From AP-15 sp963772295 (GTDB lineage: Bacteria; Pseudomonadota; Alphaproteobacteria; ATCC43930; CGMCC-115725): a stretch of DNA of 64,000 nt. The notes under the pieces were generated by a model. It ran no database searches, had not been told where the DNA came from, and worked only from the letters and a program-made list of their open reading frames with translations. Numbering within the stretch: position 1 is the first letter of the stretch; every line of letters starts with the position of its first letter. The stretch lies in NCBI GenBank assembly GCA_963772295.1, contig CAVYWO010000009.1, forward strand, positions 496,001 to 560,000, written 5' to 3'. The translations under genes were made by a program, and so were the position numbers. Below are positions 41,389-51,442 of the stretch, piece after piece.

Positions 41389-42327
41389 CTACTCGGCCGC
41401 GACGGCGACCTCGAGCGAGCCCTTGTTCGATGACGAACCGCGGGCGGCGCGCAGCATGTCGATCAGCGTGCGCAGCGCCGCCGGCACCTGCCGGTGGCCG
41501 GGATAGAAGAGGAACAGCCCGTCAAACGACGGCGACCAGTCTTCCAGCACGCGCACCAGTTGTCCGGAGCGCAGAAACGGATCGGCAAGGGCCTCGATCG
41601 TATACGCGATCCCCAGCCCATCGACCGCAGCGCGCACCGCGAGATCGGCATCGTTGACCATGACCCGGCCATCCGGCGAGATCCGCAGCGCTCTGCCGTC
41701 CCGCTCGAACGGCCATTCGAACACGGCGCCCGCCGCCCGGCGATATTGAACGCAACTGTGGCCGGCGAGATCATCGGGCGTGCGCGGCGGCGGCGTTCGC
41801 AGGAAATAGGACGGCGCGCCGACCACCGCCACCCGCGTCGGCCCCATCACACGAACGGCGACCATGTCGGCGGCGGCCCAGTCTTTTGGACCGATCCCGG
41901 CATCGAACCCCTCGGCGACGATGTCGACCGGCGCCTCGGCGGCATGGATTTCGAGCCTGACATCGGGAAAGGCCGACAGGAAGCGCTGCCATAGCGGGGC
42001 GACGACCGCGGCGCCGGCGAGATGCATGACATAGAGCCGCAGCCGCCCGAAGGGGTGCCCTTGCTCGGCCTTGAGGTCGTCGAGCGCCCGGGACACCTGT
42101 TCGATCGCCGGCCGCAGCCGGTCGAGGAGCCGCCGGCCAGCATCGGTCAGGGCGACGCTGCGGGTCGTGCGATGCAGCAATCGGACCCCGAGACGCTCCT
42201 CGAAGTGCCGCATCGTGTGGCTGAGCGCCGAGGGTGTGACGCCGAGGCGCGAGGCCGCCGCCCGAAAACTGAGGTTGTCGGCGATGGCAACGAACGCGGC
42301 CAGATCGGCAAAGTCGGCGCGACGCAT
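41389..42327 (-). CDS. LysR-family transcriptional regulator
   Basis: 312 residues. N-terminal winged HTH: FVAIADNLSFRAAASRLGVT, PSALSHTMRHFEERLGVRLL, RTTRSVALTDAGRRLL. The C-terminal effector domain (FPDVRLEIHAAEAPVDIVAE, then FDAGIG, and DADLAVRAAVDGLGIAYTIE) is of the type that binds a small metabolite. It is convergent with the permease gene rather than divergent from a target, so the regulated genes cannot be told from position. Length and motifs are normal. Confidence 0.9.
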   Translation of the reverse strand: MRRADFADLAAFVAIADNLSFRAAASRLGVTPSALSHTMRHFEERLGVRLLHRTTRSVALTDAGRRLLDRLRPAIEQVSRALDDLKAEQGHPFGRLRLYVMHLAGAAVVAPLWQRFLSAFPDVRLEIHAAEAPVDIVAEGFDAGIGPKDWAAADMVAVRVMGPTRVAVVGAPSYFLRTPPPRTPDDLAGHSCVQYRRAAGAVFEWPFERDGRALRISPDGRVMVNDADLAVRAAVDGLGIAYTIEALADPFLRSGQLVRVLEDWSPSFDGLFLFYPGHRQVPAALRTLIDMLRAARGSSSNKGSLEVAVAAE

Positions 42328-42462
42328 TGTTGAACTCCGCTCAGCAGCGCATGCAACAAATAACCGATCAAATTTGGGCTGTTGAGCAACACTTTGAAAG
42401 TCGAGAGCCGCGCTCGCTCGTCACAGGCACGTGATCGGCGGCGTGTGCGGATGGAGTCAGCA

Positions 42463-42894
42463 ATGCAACGGTCAAGCGAACATAAGGCGCGGCCTAGGCT
42501 CGGCAGGGCTCTGGCACTCGCGGCGGCGCTCTTGGGCGCCGTTGCCCTGGGTCAACCAAGTCCCGCCTATGCGGGTCCGCATGGCGGCGGCGGTTTCCAC
42601 GGCGGCGGATTTGCCGCCTCGCATGGCGGCGAATTTCACGGCTTCCACGGCGGGTTTGCCGGTGGGCACCATGGTTTCGTCGGGCGGGGCCCGGGTTTCG
42701 GGGCCGGCGTCGGGGTCGGGCTCCGGCTCGGCTGGTGGGGCTACGGTCCCTACTATGGATATCCGGACTACGGCTATTACGATTATGGCCAGCCCTATGC
42801 CACACAGACCTGGTATTATTGCTCCGATCCGGCCGGTTATTACCCTTACGTGACGCAGTGCAATACCGGCTGGCAAGCGGTTCCGGCCGGTTGA
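42463..42894 (+). CDS. Gly/His/Tyr-rich exported protein
   Basis: 143 residues from ATG 42463 (GGAG six bases before; ATG 42451 is an alternative). Signal peptide GRALALAAALLGAVALGQ, cleaved near AYA. The mature part is low complexity: HGGGGFHGGGFAASHGGEFH with many His residues, then Tyr-rich YGPYYGYPDYGYYDYGQPYA, and a short C-terminal end WYYCSDPAGYYPYVTQCNTG with two Cys. Similar proteins are frequent in alphaproteobacteria as anonymous outer-envelope or metal-associated proteins; function unknown. Confidence 0.7.
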   Translation: MQRSSEHKARPRLGRALALAAALLGAVALGQPSPAYAGPHGGGGFHGGGFAASHGGEFHGFHGGFAGGHHGFVGRGPGFGAGVGVGLRLGWWGYGPYYGYPDYGYYDYGQPYATQTWYYCSDPAGYYPYVTQCNTGWQAVPAG

Positions 42895-43001
42895 TGATCA
42901 GCGCGCTTGCGCGAATTGCTGTCTGCGTCTGAAGAACCGCGGATCGCACCGGCTCGGCGCGCCGGCCGTCGGCCCCTCACCCTCCCGCTTCGCGGGTCCC
43001 T

Positions 43002-43028
43002 CCCTCTCCCCGCGAGGCGGGGAGAGGG
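43002..43028. repeat. CCCTCTCCCCGC hairpin repeat
   Basis: A perfect inverted repeat with arms CCCTCTCCCCGC / GCGGGGAGAGGG and loop GAG, between the Gly-rich protein and the end of the CobW gene. Same arms as at 21073-21098. Could end or stabilise transcripts. Confidence 0.65.
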
Positions 43029-43123
43029 CCGGGGTGAGGGGCTCCCCGTGGGCGTTCATCGGTGGCGCCGGTCGCAGCGAGAATTGACGCGTAGCACAGC
43101 GCCGCGCCGCGCGGCGCAGTGCG

Positions 43124-44173
<1,050 letters not shown>

Positions 44174-44175
44174 GG

Positions 44176-44508
44176 TCAGACCCTGGCCTTTGCGCCGCGC
44201 CGCGTCAGCGCCGCGATGAGATCGGGGTCGAGCGGGTCCACCGGCCGCTTGGCGAGACGCTCGGCCAAGGGCCACAGCGCGCCCAGATGCGGCACGAGCG
44301 CCGTCTGTCCGGTGGCGCTCTGCAGCACCGGGGAGCCGCCGGCCGCCTCTTTGAGGCTGAGCCCGTAATAGGCGAGCACCGTGCCGGCAACGCGGTTGCG
44401 CAACCGGCGGCGCTGATCGCGGGTGCCGCCGGCCGTCACCGCCGTGTCGGACCAGTGGTCGGAGCCGGCCAGCGCGCCACACAATCCGCACAAAGGGAAA
44501 ACCTCCAC
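44176..44508 (-). CDS. CxxC protein, operon partner of the CobW chaperone
   Basis: 110 residues. The N-terminus has a metal-ligand cluster, FPLCGLCGALAGSDHWSD (two Cys, one His, Asp), and the rest is helical (VAGTVLAYYGLSLKEAAGGS, LAERLAKRPVDPLDPDLIAA). No named family comes to mind, but it is full of conserved-looking motifs and directly precedes the CobW gene (start codons within a few bases of its stop), so a role in metal transfer is likely. Function is inferred from position and the Cys/His cluster only. Confidence 0.7.
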   Translation of the reverse strand: MEVFPLCGLCGALAGSDHWSDTAVTAGGTRDQRRRLRNRVAGTVLAYYGLSLKEAAGGSPVLQSATGQTALVPHLGALWPLAERLAKRPVDPLDPDLIAALTRRGAKARV

Positions 44509-44827
44509 CCGCTCGCCAAGTCTACCCGATGGGACCGCGGTCGCGTCAATTCCATAGTGTTTTCCACCCGGATCGAGCCGCTTCGTTCATGGCCGGTTGG
44601 CCTTTAGCCCGCGGGCGCAAAGCGGCCCGCGGGTCGGGCCCGGCCATCCATGGACCCGCGGGCCACCCCCGGACGGCCGCCCGCCCGGGCGGGCGGCCGT
44701 CCGGGGGCGCGGGTGGACGGTTTGGGGGTAACTCGACCTCGCCAGAGACGGAGCTGGCACCATTCGCAACACCCGCACATGGGCGCAAGCGGCTTCGAGC
44801 CGCCCCCGCCCGCACGATAGAACGCAT
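44509..44827. other. Intergenic region containing palindromic repeats
   Basis: About 320 bases between the CxxC gene and the deacetylase gene, both on the minus strand. It contains the 42-base perfect palindrome at 44666-44707 and GCCCGCGGGC-type sequences before it (44605-44662). No protein-like frame was seen. Confidence 0.6.
44666..44707. repeat. 42-base perfect palindrome (REP-like)
   Basis: CCCCCGGACGGCCGCCCGCC followed by its exact reverse complement with a two-base GG centre region; every position pairs. The arms begin with the same CCCCCGGACGGCCG as the repeats at 12660 and 51139. As DNA it could extrude a cruciform; as RNA it makes a very stable hairpin after the deacetylase gene. 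Confidence 0.85.
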
Positions 44828-45712
44828 TTATTGCCTTTGGCGCGGCCTGCGCTCGATAAAGTCGCGGGCGATCTCGGCGAAGGTTGCCCATTTGATGCCG
44901 GGATGACGGTTGATATGGGCAAAGACGCGCTCGTGCATCATCAGCACGTGGGGTCTGCCCGAGACATCGGGGTGGATGGTCATGGTAAAAGCGGCGTAGT
45001 CGTACTCGCGATAGACCCAGTCGAACTGGTCGAGCCACATGCGCTCGATCGCCTGCGGGCTGACGAAGCCGTGGCTGTTCGGCGCCGCCTTGATGAACAT
45101 CATCGGCGGCAGGTCGTCGAGGTTCCACGATCCCGGGATCTCGACCAAGTCGGTCTCCCGGCCGCGCACCAAGGGCTTCATCCAGTCCTTCGGCTCCTTC
45201 CCATAATCGATCTTCGTCCAGCTGTCGCCGACGCGGACGTAGTAGGGTTGGAAGTCGTGATGCATCAGGCTGTGGTCGTAAAGAATGCCCTTCTTGAGCA
45301 ACAGCTCGTTGGTGACCGGGCTGAACTCCCACCAGGGCGCGACATAGCCGAGCGGCTTGCGTCCCTGCAGCTGGGCGACGAGGTCGATGCACTTGTCGAG
45401 CACCGCCTCCTCCTGGGCCGGCGTCATCGAGATCGGGTTCTCGTGCGAATAGCCGTGAATGCCGATCTCGTGGCCGGCGTTGGCCACCGCCTTCATTTGC
45501 TCCGGAAAGGTCTCGATCGAGTGACCGGGAATGAACCAGGTCGTCTTGATCCCGAAGCGGTCGAACAAGTTGAGCAGCCGCGGCGCTCCGACCTCGCCCG
45601 CGAACACACCGCGCGAGATGTCGCATGGCGAGTCCTCGCCGCCATAGGACCCGAGCCAGCCGCCGACCGCATCGACGTCGACGCCGTAGGCGACAAAAAT
45701 CTCCTTTGCCAC
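44828..45712 (-). CDS. Polysaccharide deacetylase family protein (HpPgdA-like)
   Basis: 294 residues from GTG 45712, with GGAGGAAACC directly before. The NodB-type barrel shows metal-binding FVAYGVDVDAVGGWLGSYGG (Asp), HEIGIHGYSHENPI (two His) and GIKTTWFIPGHSIETF. The overall sequence closely follows the Helicobacter HpPgdA type, reported as a cyclic-imidase/peptidoglycan-deacetylase-like fold lacking a standard substrate. Because it is divergent (203 bases) from dihydropyrimidinase and carbamoyl hydrolase genes, hydrolysis of a cyclic imide or ureide seems more likely here than cell-wall modification. Confidence 0.82.
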   Translation of the reverse strand: MAKEIFVAYGVDVDAVGGWLGSYGGEDSPCDISRGVFAGEVGAPRLLNLFDRFGIKTTWFIPGHSIETFPEQMKAVANAGHEIGIHGYSHENPISMTPAQEEAVLDKCIDLVAQLQGRKPLGYVAPWWEFSPVTNELLLKKGILYDHSLMHHDFQPYYVRVGDSWTKIDYGKEPKDWMKPLVRGRETDLVEIPGSWNLDDLPPMMFIKAAPNSHGFVSPQAIERMWLDQFDWVYREYDYAAFTMTIHPDVSGRPHVLMMHERVFAHINRHPGIKWATFAEIARDFIERRPRQRQ

Positions 45713-45915
45713 GGTTTCCTCCGCTCTTTCGGTCGGCCCGTTCTGGGCTGGCGGAGTATAAGCATGGCGTGGCCCGCGACCAAGGGCAGGCTGCGCCAGC
45801 CGCCGCAATTGACGCCGCCGATACCCGTTCATACGATTGGCGGCAAGCCTCGCGTCCGGCGGCCAATGCCGCATCCGTTGCAGGCGCCGGGCGCGACGCA
45901 ACGGGGAGCTGCCCT

Positions 45916-47319
45916 ATGACCGTGCTGATCAAGAACGGTCGCATCGTGACCGCGAGCGACGATTGCACCGCCGACATTCTCGTCGAAGGGGAACGCATTC
46001 GCGCCATCGGCCTCGACCTTCCGGTCGGCGGCCAGGCGGAGGTGCACGACGCCAAGGGGCTGCTGGTCCTTCCCGGCGGCGTCGACGCGCACACCCATCT
46101 CGACTTTGAATTCGGCGTCGCGCGCACGGCCGACAATTTCGCCAGCGGCACCAAGGCGGCGGCGTTTGGCGGCACCACCACGCTCGTCGATTTCGCCAAC
46201 CAGGGCGGGCGCTCGCTGCCGCAGGCGCTCGAGGACTGGCACGGCCGGGCGGCCTCGGCCACGATCGACGTGGCTGCCCATATGATCCTGACCAACGTCA
46301 CCGATCAGACGCTCGCCGACATGAAGACGATGATCCAGCGCGAAGGTGTGACGAGCTTCAAGCTGTTCCTCGCTTATCCCGGCGTCCTGATGGTGGATGA
46401 CGGGACCCTCTTCAAGGCGCTCAGGGTGGCCCGCGACAATGGTGCCTTGACCTGCGTGCACGCCGAAAATGGCCAGGTCATTCAAGTGCTGATCGAGGAG
46501 GCGCTGGCGGCGGGCCACACCGCGCCGAAATACCACGCGACGACGCGGCCGAGCCTGATGGAGGGCGAGGCGACGCACCGCGCGATCCGCCTGGCGGAGT
46601 TGGCCGAGGCCCCGCTCTACATCGTCCACCTGTCGGCGGCGGAGGCGCTCGCCGCCGTGGTCGAGGCGCGCGACCGCGGCGTGCCCGCCTATGCCGAGAC
46701 CTGTCCGCATTACCTCTTCCTGACGCAGGAGGAATATGACCGCGCCGGGTTCGAAGGTGCCAAATATGTGATGACGCCGCCGCTACGCGATCGCCACCAC
46801 CAGGCGATGCTGTGGCGCGGCCTCGGCACCAACGATTTGCAGGTCATTTCGACCGACCACTGCCCGTTCTGCTTCAACGAGCAGCCGCTGGGCATGAAGT
46901 ATTCGAAGCAGCAAGGCCTCGGCAATTTCAACAAGATCCCCAATGGCGCACCCGGCGTCGAGACCCGGCTGCCGCTGGTCTTCGATGGCGGCGTGAAGCA
47001 GAACCGCATGTCGCTCAACCGGTTCGTGCAATTGACCGCGACCGCGCCGGCGAAGCTGTTCGGCCTCTTTCCGCGCAAGGGAACGATCGCCGTCGGGTCG
47101 GACGCCGACATCGTGCTGTTCGATGCCGAGGAGCAATGGACCATTCGTGCCGCATCCCACCACAGCCGCGTCGATTACAGCCTGTTCGAAGGGCGCAACG
47201 TGACCGGCCGGGTCAAGAAGGTCTTCCTGCGCGGCAGCCTGATCGTCGATGGCGACGAGTGGCTCGGCCGCGAGAAAGGCGGCCAGTACTGCCGGCGGGG
47301 CGAAGCCGGCCGGCTGTAG
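45916..47319 (+). CDS. hydA: Dihydropyrimidinase / D-hydantoinase
   Basis: 467 residues from ATG 45916 (GGGGAG upstream). Binuclear zinc amidohydrolase: GGVDAHTHLDFEFG (His-x-His), carboxylated Lys in SFKLFLAYPG, His in CVHAENGQ and YIVHLSAAEA, Asp in STDHCPFCF. Substrate residues NKIPNGAPGVETRL are the dihydropyrimidinase type. It opens dihydrouracil or 5-substituted hydantoins to N-carbamoyl amino acids, which the amidohydrolases at 47.3 kb and 35.8 kb could finish. Next gene begins 20 bases downstream, so they form an operon. Confidence 0.92.
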   Translation: MTVLIKNGRIVTASDDCTADILVEGERIRAIGLDLPVGGQAEVHDAKGLLVLPGGVDAHTHLDFEFGVARTADNFASGTKAAAFGGTTTLVDFANQGGRSLPQALEDWHGRAASATIDVAAHMILTNVTDQTLADMKTMIQREGVTSFKLFLAYPGVLMVDDGTLFKALRVARDNGALTCVHAENGQVIQVLIEEALAAGHTAPKYHATTRPSLMEGEATHRAIRLAELAEAPLYIVHLSAAEALAAVVEARDRGVPAYAETCPHYLFLTQEEYDRAGFEGAKYVMTPPLRDRHHQAMLWRGLGTNDLQVISTDHCPFCFNEQPLGMKYSKQQGLGNFNKIPNGAPGVETRLPLVFDGGVKQNRMSLNRFVQLTATAPAKLFGLFPRKGTIAVGSDADIVLFDAEEQWTIRAASHHSRVDYSLFEGRNVTGRVKKVFLRGSLIVDGDEWLGREKGGQYCRRGEAGRL

Positions 47320-47339
47320 CGGCGGTGCCAACGAGCGCG

Positions 47340-48603
47340 ATGATCGGCGGCAACAGGATATCGCCCGCAGCGGCCGTCGACGGCGATCGCCTCTGGCGGC
47401 GGCACATGGAGCTGGCGCAAATCGGCGCCACCGCGCGCGGCGGCGTCAACCGTCAGGCCCTGTCGCCGGAGGATGGCAGGGCGCGCGCCATGCTGATCGA
47501 CTGGGCGAAAGCGCGCGGTTTCATCAGCAGCGTCGATCCGATCGGCAATCTCTTCATCCGCCGGCCGGGCAGCGATCAAACCGCGACCCCGGTCGTCACC
47601 GGGTCACATCTCGACACGCAGCCGACGGGGGGGAAGTTCGACGGGGTCTATGGCGTGCTCGCCGGCCTCGAGGCGCTCGAGGCGATGTCGGACCTCGGCC
47701 TCGCCACGCGGCGGCCGATCGATCTCGTCGTCTGGACGAACGAGGAAGGGTCTCGCTTCCAGCCGACAACGATGGGATCGGCCGTCTTCGCCGGCACGCT
47801 GCCCCTCGATCGCGTGCTGCTGACGCAGGACGCGGCCGGCGTTTCGGTCGGCGAAGCCCTGGCCCAGACCTTGGCTGCCGCACCGGTCGAAGGCCGGCGG
47901 CCGCTCGGTTTCCCGATCGCCGCCTATGTCGAGGCGCATATCGAGCAGGGGCCAATTCTCGAGGCGCAGCAAAAGGTGATCGGCGCCGTGACGGCCATCC
48001 AGGGCCTGCGCTGGTTCAGCGTCGAGGTCGTGGGCCAGGCCGCGCACGCCGGCACGACGCCGCGACGCCGGCGGCGCGATGCCTTCTCCGCCGCCGTCGC
48101 CATGATCGCTGCCCTCGAGTCGGCTGATGCTGGACGATACCGATACGGTGCGGTTCACCGTCGGGCGGGTCGAAGTCGCACCGAACTCCCCGAACACGGT
48201 GCCCGCCCGCGCCTTCTTCACGGTCGATTTCCGCCACCCGGACGCCGCGACGCTGGCGCGCCTCGGTGACCAGGTCGAGACCGTCTGCCGCGCCAATGCA
48301 AGAGCATGCGAAGTCCGGATCGTGGAAACGATACGCTCGGAGCCGGCCAGGTTCAGTGCCGCGATCGTCTCGTCGGTCACCGCTGCCGCGCTCCGGCTGG
48401 GCCTTCCGCCCATGGATATCGTCTCGGGCGCCACGCATGACGCGAAATTCATGGCGGGGCGTTGTCCCACCGGGATGATCTTCATTCCCTGCCGCGACGG
48501 CGTCAGTCACTGCGAGGAGGAGGAAGCGAGCCCCGAGCACGCGGCCGCCGGCACCCGTGTCCTCGCCGAAATCCTGGTCGAGCTCGCGAACAGCGGCGAT
48601 TAG
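47340..48603 (+). pseudogene. M20-type N-carbamoyl amino acid / allantoate amidohydrolase, frameshifted
   Basis: The protein starts at ATG 47340 (GTG 47325 possible) and reads GDRLWRRHMELAQIGATARG, VTGSHLDTQPTGGKFDGVYG (zinc His and Asp), VVWTNEEGSRFQPTTMGSAV (Glu-Glu), YVEAHIEQGPILEAQ and GQAAHAGTTPRRRRRDAF. After AMIAALE, near 48119, one extra T shifts the frame; the rest (LMLDDTDTVRFTVGRVEVAP to DGVSHCEEEEASPEH, the last zinc His) continues in frame to 48603. Intact it would be about 420 residues, the AmaB/HyuC/allantoate amidohydrolase group, and the logical partner of the dihydropyrimidinase. A one-base assembly error is possible. Confidence 0.85.
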
Positions 48604-48638
48604 GCTTCCGCCAAAAACGGCGGGGTCGTGAAACCCGT

Positions 48639-49553
48639 CTATCCAACCTCGACCAGCTCGAGAGCCTCGCGGCTCGGGCCTTCGATCATCACCGCCCGGG
48701 TGTCGCCCAGCGGGTAGGGCTCTTCGAGGAAGACGACGCCCTCATCCTTCAGTTTCGCAACCCAGCCGTCGAGGTCGCCGACGCTGAGCGCGATGTGGTC
48801 CTGCAATTGGCCGCGCGAGGGCGCGAGCGGCGTGTCGGTCTGGTTCGCGTACCACATCATCGACACGCCGCCGAACTCGACCCCGGCGCGCGGCGTTCGG
48901 AACATGCCCGACCGGTCGAGGGCCGGCCAGGTGCGCTCCGGCCAGCGCCGGGACCCGTCGGGGGCCGCGGTCGGGACATAGCCCGGGCGCAGCGGCGCGT
49001 GCAGATGCGTCCGATACCATGCGAGCGCCGCCAACGGGTCTTCCTCGAAGAGATGCACATGGTTGAAGCGCTCGGCCGGATGGTCGCCGGCAAATTCGAC
49101 GAGCGCCGCATCGGGTCCGCGCATATAGGCGAATCCGCCGCCGCCAAGCGGCTTCACGCCGTTGGCTCTGGCCGCGGCAATCTGCGCCCGGGTCAGACCC
49201 AGGACACCGCCGACGCCGGGCCAGGTGTCGCTGCTGATCAGCACCGAGCCGCCCTCGTCGGTGGTGTAGAGCGGCAAGAGCTCGACCTCGGGCCGGGCCC
49301 GGTAGCCGTCGAGGCAGGCGCGCGCGTCGGTCACGTGCCAGCCGAAATGCCAGATTGCACTCTGCGGCAGCGTCGGCGGTGGCGCGTCGACCTTGGTGAA
49401 CAGCACCAGCACGTCGTGCGCCGACGCGAGGGCCGGAAACCCGCCCCAGCTGGCCTTTTTCGTGATCGGAAACTGGCGGGTGTAGAAGTCGATCGCGCGC
49501 TCGGGATCGACCGAGTTCAAATGCAGGTGGTGGAAGCCTGGGGTTGGCAGCAT
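48639..49553 (-). CDS. VOC-superfamily (glyoxalase/dioxygenase-type) protein
   Basis: 304 residues from ATG 49553. Two VOC modules: MLPTPGFHHLHLNSVDPERA starts the first and FNHVHLFEEDPLAALAWYRT the second, with a third related strand set LQDHIALSVGDLDGWVAKLK near the C-terminus. His and Glu at the usual metal positions are present (FHHLHL, AIWHFGWHVTD, ALELVEV). Could be an extradiol dioxygenase or lyase; the substrate cannot be read from sequence. Convergent with the amidohydrolase gene, 35 bases apart. Confidence 0.8.
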   Translation of the reverse strand: MLPTPGFHHLHLNSVDPERAIDFYTRQFPITKKASWGGFPALASAHDVLVLFTKVDAPPPTLPQSAIWHFGWHVTDARACLDGYRARPEVELLPLYTTDEGGSVLISSDTWPGVGGVLGLTRAQIAAARANGVKPLGGGGFAYMRGPDAALVEFAGDHPAERFNHVHLFEEDPLAALAWYRTHLHAPLRPGYVPTAAPDGSRRWPERTWPALDRSGMFRTPRAGVEFGGVSMMWYANQTDTPLAPSRGQLQDHIALSVGDLDGWVAKLKDEGVVFLEEPYPLGDTRAVMIEGPSREALELVEVG

Positions 49554-49748
49554 CGGGGTTCTCCGCGAAGGCTCAGCCGGCGCCGAGCGGGTGGGAGCGG
49601 TCGCGAGAAACGCCACCTTGGCATTGACGCCAGTGCGGCGTCGAGTCCGGGCGACGTCATCTCGGATCGCCCGGACGAGTTCGTCGCAATCCGCATGCAG
49701 GATCGAAGCGTAGCCCGAACCGCCGACACCCAGCCCTGATGATTTGAA

Positions 49749-50858
49749 TCAAATGATGAAACGGGCTTCATTGCTGGAGCGCAGGAAGTTGCGGAATTCG
49801 TCGAAGGAGAGCCGCTCCATCTCCTGCATGATTTCGAGCTTCTCCGCCGTCGATTGCGCCTTGTCGAAGCGGTCGCGCACGGCGCGCACGCCGGCGCGAT
49901 AATGCCGGTAGCGTTCGATCTCACGCTCGGGCTGGAGTTCCTCCTGTAAGGCGCGAAGGCCGAGGACCAGGATCGCGATCCAGATGACCCAGACGTGGAC
50001 GTCGAACCCGAGCAGACGGAGCTGTTCGGCATGCCCTACCCACGACAGCGAAGCCGCGATCGAAAGATGAATTGCAAAGATCACCAAAACACAGATCAGG
50101 CTCGCATAGGAAAAGATCACCTCTTGCAGCCGAGGCGACCAGGCAAGAGGGTTCTGCTCGCTGCGCAATTTGTAGTTGGCGTAATCGAGCTGGTGTCTGA
50201 TCCGCAGTTCGCGATAGGCGGCGAAGAGTTCGTCGAGATCGGGGAGGGTATCGTCAGGAACGGGTAGCGGCTGCTGCTGATGCAACCAGCACTTTGTGTC
50301 AGTTTCGTCTTCGAGGAGGTCTGTCAGCTCCGAATCCAGTTGGCCCGGATAGGGCGCCATCAGGCGGTGCAATCCGACCTCCCGCTCTTCAGCATAGGCG
50401 CGGGCCGCTTCGCCGCCGGCGAGAGCGGCGGCGATGGCGCGCCAGCGGCAGACAAAGGCCTGGAAGTGGTACTGGCGCAACCGTTCGGTCACGACCCGGT
50501 TGAGGAGCCAACGCCGTTTGGTCCCCGCATAAAGTACCCCGCCCAGACCAACGCCGATCGAAATCAGCCCGCAAACAGCGGCAACAAGGCCCTGCCAGCG
50601 GGCGCTCGGCGAGGCCGCGGCCGTGAAGAGGGCGATCATGCCGAAGCCGATCGCCAGCAGTCCCGAGATCCGGCCCCTCCTCTTGGCGGCCTTGGCCGGA
50701 CCGTCGTAGCGGAGAAAGGCCGTTCGCAACGCCGCATGGTCGAGCACAGGGAAGGTTCGCGGAAATGCTGCGCGGGCGGTGTCGAGGTCGCCCGGATTGA
50801 TCAGGAGATCGGTATTGAACCGATGCCGACCCGCTGTCTCGTCGCGCTCCCGCATCAT
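49749..50858 (-). CDS. Multi-pass membrane protein of unknown function
   Basis: 369 residues from ATG 50858 (GGGAG upstream). Two membrane helices near residues 62-110 (RISGLLAIGFGMIALFTAAA; VAAVCGLISIGVGLGGVLYA), a cytoplasmic helical stretch (RVVTERLRQYHFQAFVCRWR), then two more helices near 265-325 (YASLICVLVIFAIHLSIAAS; VWVIWIAILVLGLRALQ) and a charged C-terminal helix (IERYRHYRAGVRAVRDRFDK). The pattern recalls SLATT/DUF4231-type effectors that accompany nucleotide-sensing defence genes, but no motif proves it. It lies downstream of the TIR-STAND pseudogene on the same strand, with repeats between. Confidence 0.6.
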   Translation of the reverse strand: MMRERDETAGRHRFNTDLLINPGDLDTARAAFPRTFPVLDHAALRTAFLRYDGPAKAAKRRGRISGLLAIGFGMIALFTAAASPSARWQGLVAAVCGLISIGVGLGGVLYAGTKRRWLLNRVVTERLRQYHFQAFVCRWRAIAAALAGGEAARAYAEEREVGLHRLMAPYPGQLDSELTDLLEDETDTKCWLHQQQPLPVPDDTLPDLDELFAAYRELRIRHQLDYANYKLRSEQNPLAWSPRLQEVIFSYASLICVLVIFAIHLSIAASLSWVGHAEQLRLLGFDVHVWVIWIAILVLGLRALQEELQPEREIERYRHYRAGVRAVRDRFDKAQSTAEKLEIMQEMERLSFDEFRNFLRSSNEARFII

Positions 50859-51067
50859 CCGAGCTCCCGTTTCCCGCGACCGCAATCTGCTGTTTTCGGA
50901 GGGAAAATACTGCAAATGCCGGAGCCGCGCCCGCGCCGGCGGAGGGAAAAGTAAGCGTGGCATCGCGAGACCCGATCGAGGGCGGCCGCTCGGGCAAGTG
51001 CAGTTCGGCGCGGCCGGAATTTAGTGTGCTGAACCATAAGTTCGCTTCATAATTAACAGGAATTGTC
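50859..51067. other. Intergenic region, no gene seen
   Basis: Leader of the membrane-protein gene. The sequence around 51010-51060 is noticeably AT-rich (TTCGCTTCATAATTAAC) and could contain its promoter, but no clear boxes can be assigned. Confidence 0.4.
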
Positions 51068-51185
51068 ATTGCGGGGAGGCCGGAGGCCGACGAAGCAATC
51101 TCTACCGCATTCGGTCATTTGTCGCACGAGATTGCTTCCCCCCGGAACGGCCCGCCAGGGCCGGCCGTCCGGGGGTCGCAATGAC
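51068..51185. repeat. Composite inverted repeat with REP-like core
   Basis: Outer arms TGTCATTGCG and CGCAATGACG, inner arms GAAGCAATCTC and GAGATTGCTTC, and at 51139-51175 the REP-like palindrome CCCCCGGAACGGCC...GGCCGTCCGGGGG, which is the 12660 repeat in the opposite orientation. Such units are common as dispersed intergenic repeats in alphaproteobacteria. Confidence 0.7.
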
Positions 51186-51223
51186 GGCATTCGTATTGTG
51201 CAATGAATATCTGATCCACCACA

Positions 51224-51442
51224 CTAGGGCGTGTCGTCAATTAGCAGCGCTGGCTCACATATATCAACGCTTTGGCCGGGCTCGGCCCGTGGGCCTTCAG
51301 CCCACGGACTTGATCCGTGGGCATCCACGAGAAACGGCACAGGCCTTCGCGGGCTCCCGTGGATGCCCGGCCCAAGGCCGGGCAAAACGGTAATCGGATG
51401 TAATCGGAACGGGGCGTCCGCTCAATTGACGACAGGCCCTAG
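51224..51442. mobile_element. MITE-like element with 16-base terminal inverted repeats
   Basis: GGGCGTGTCGTCAATT (51227-51242) is repeated inverted as AATTGACGACAGGCCC (51424-51439), one mismatch, and both ends are bordered by CTAG (51224-51227 and 51439-51442), consistent with a TA or CTAG target duplication. The ends resemble IS5-group (IS427/IS1031-like) termini. About 215 bases, no coding frame; the interior is made of GTGGGCCTTCAGCCCAC-type hairpins. Its right end supplies the TAG stop of the TPR region of the TIR-STAND gene. Confidence 0.7.
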
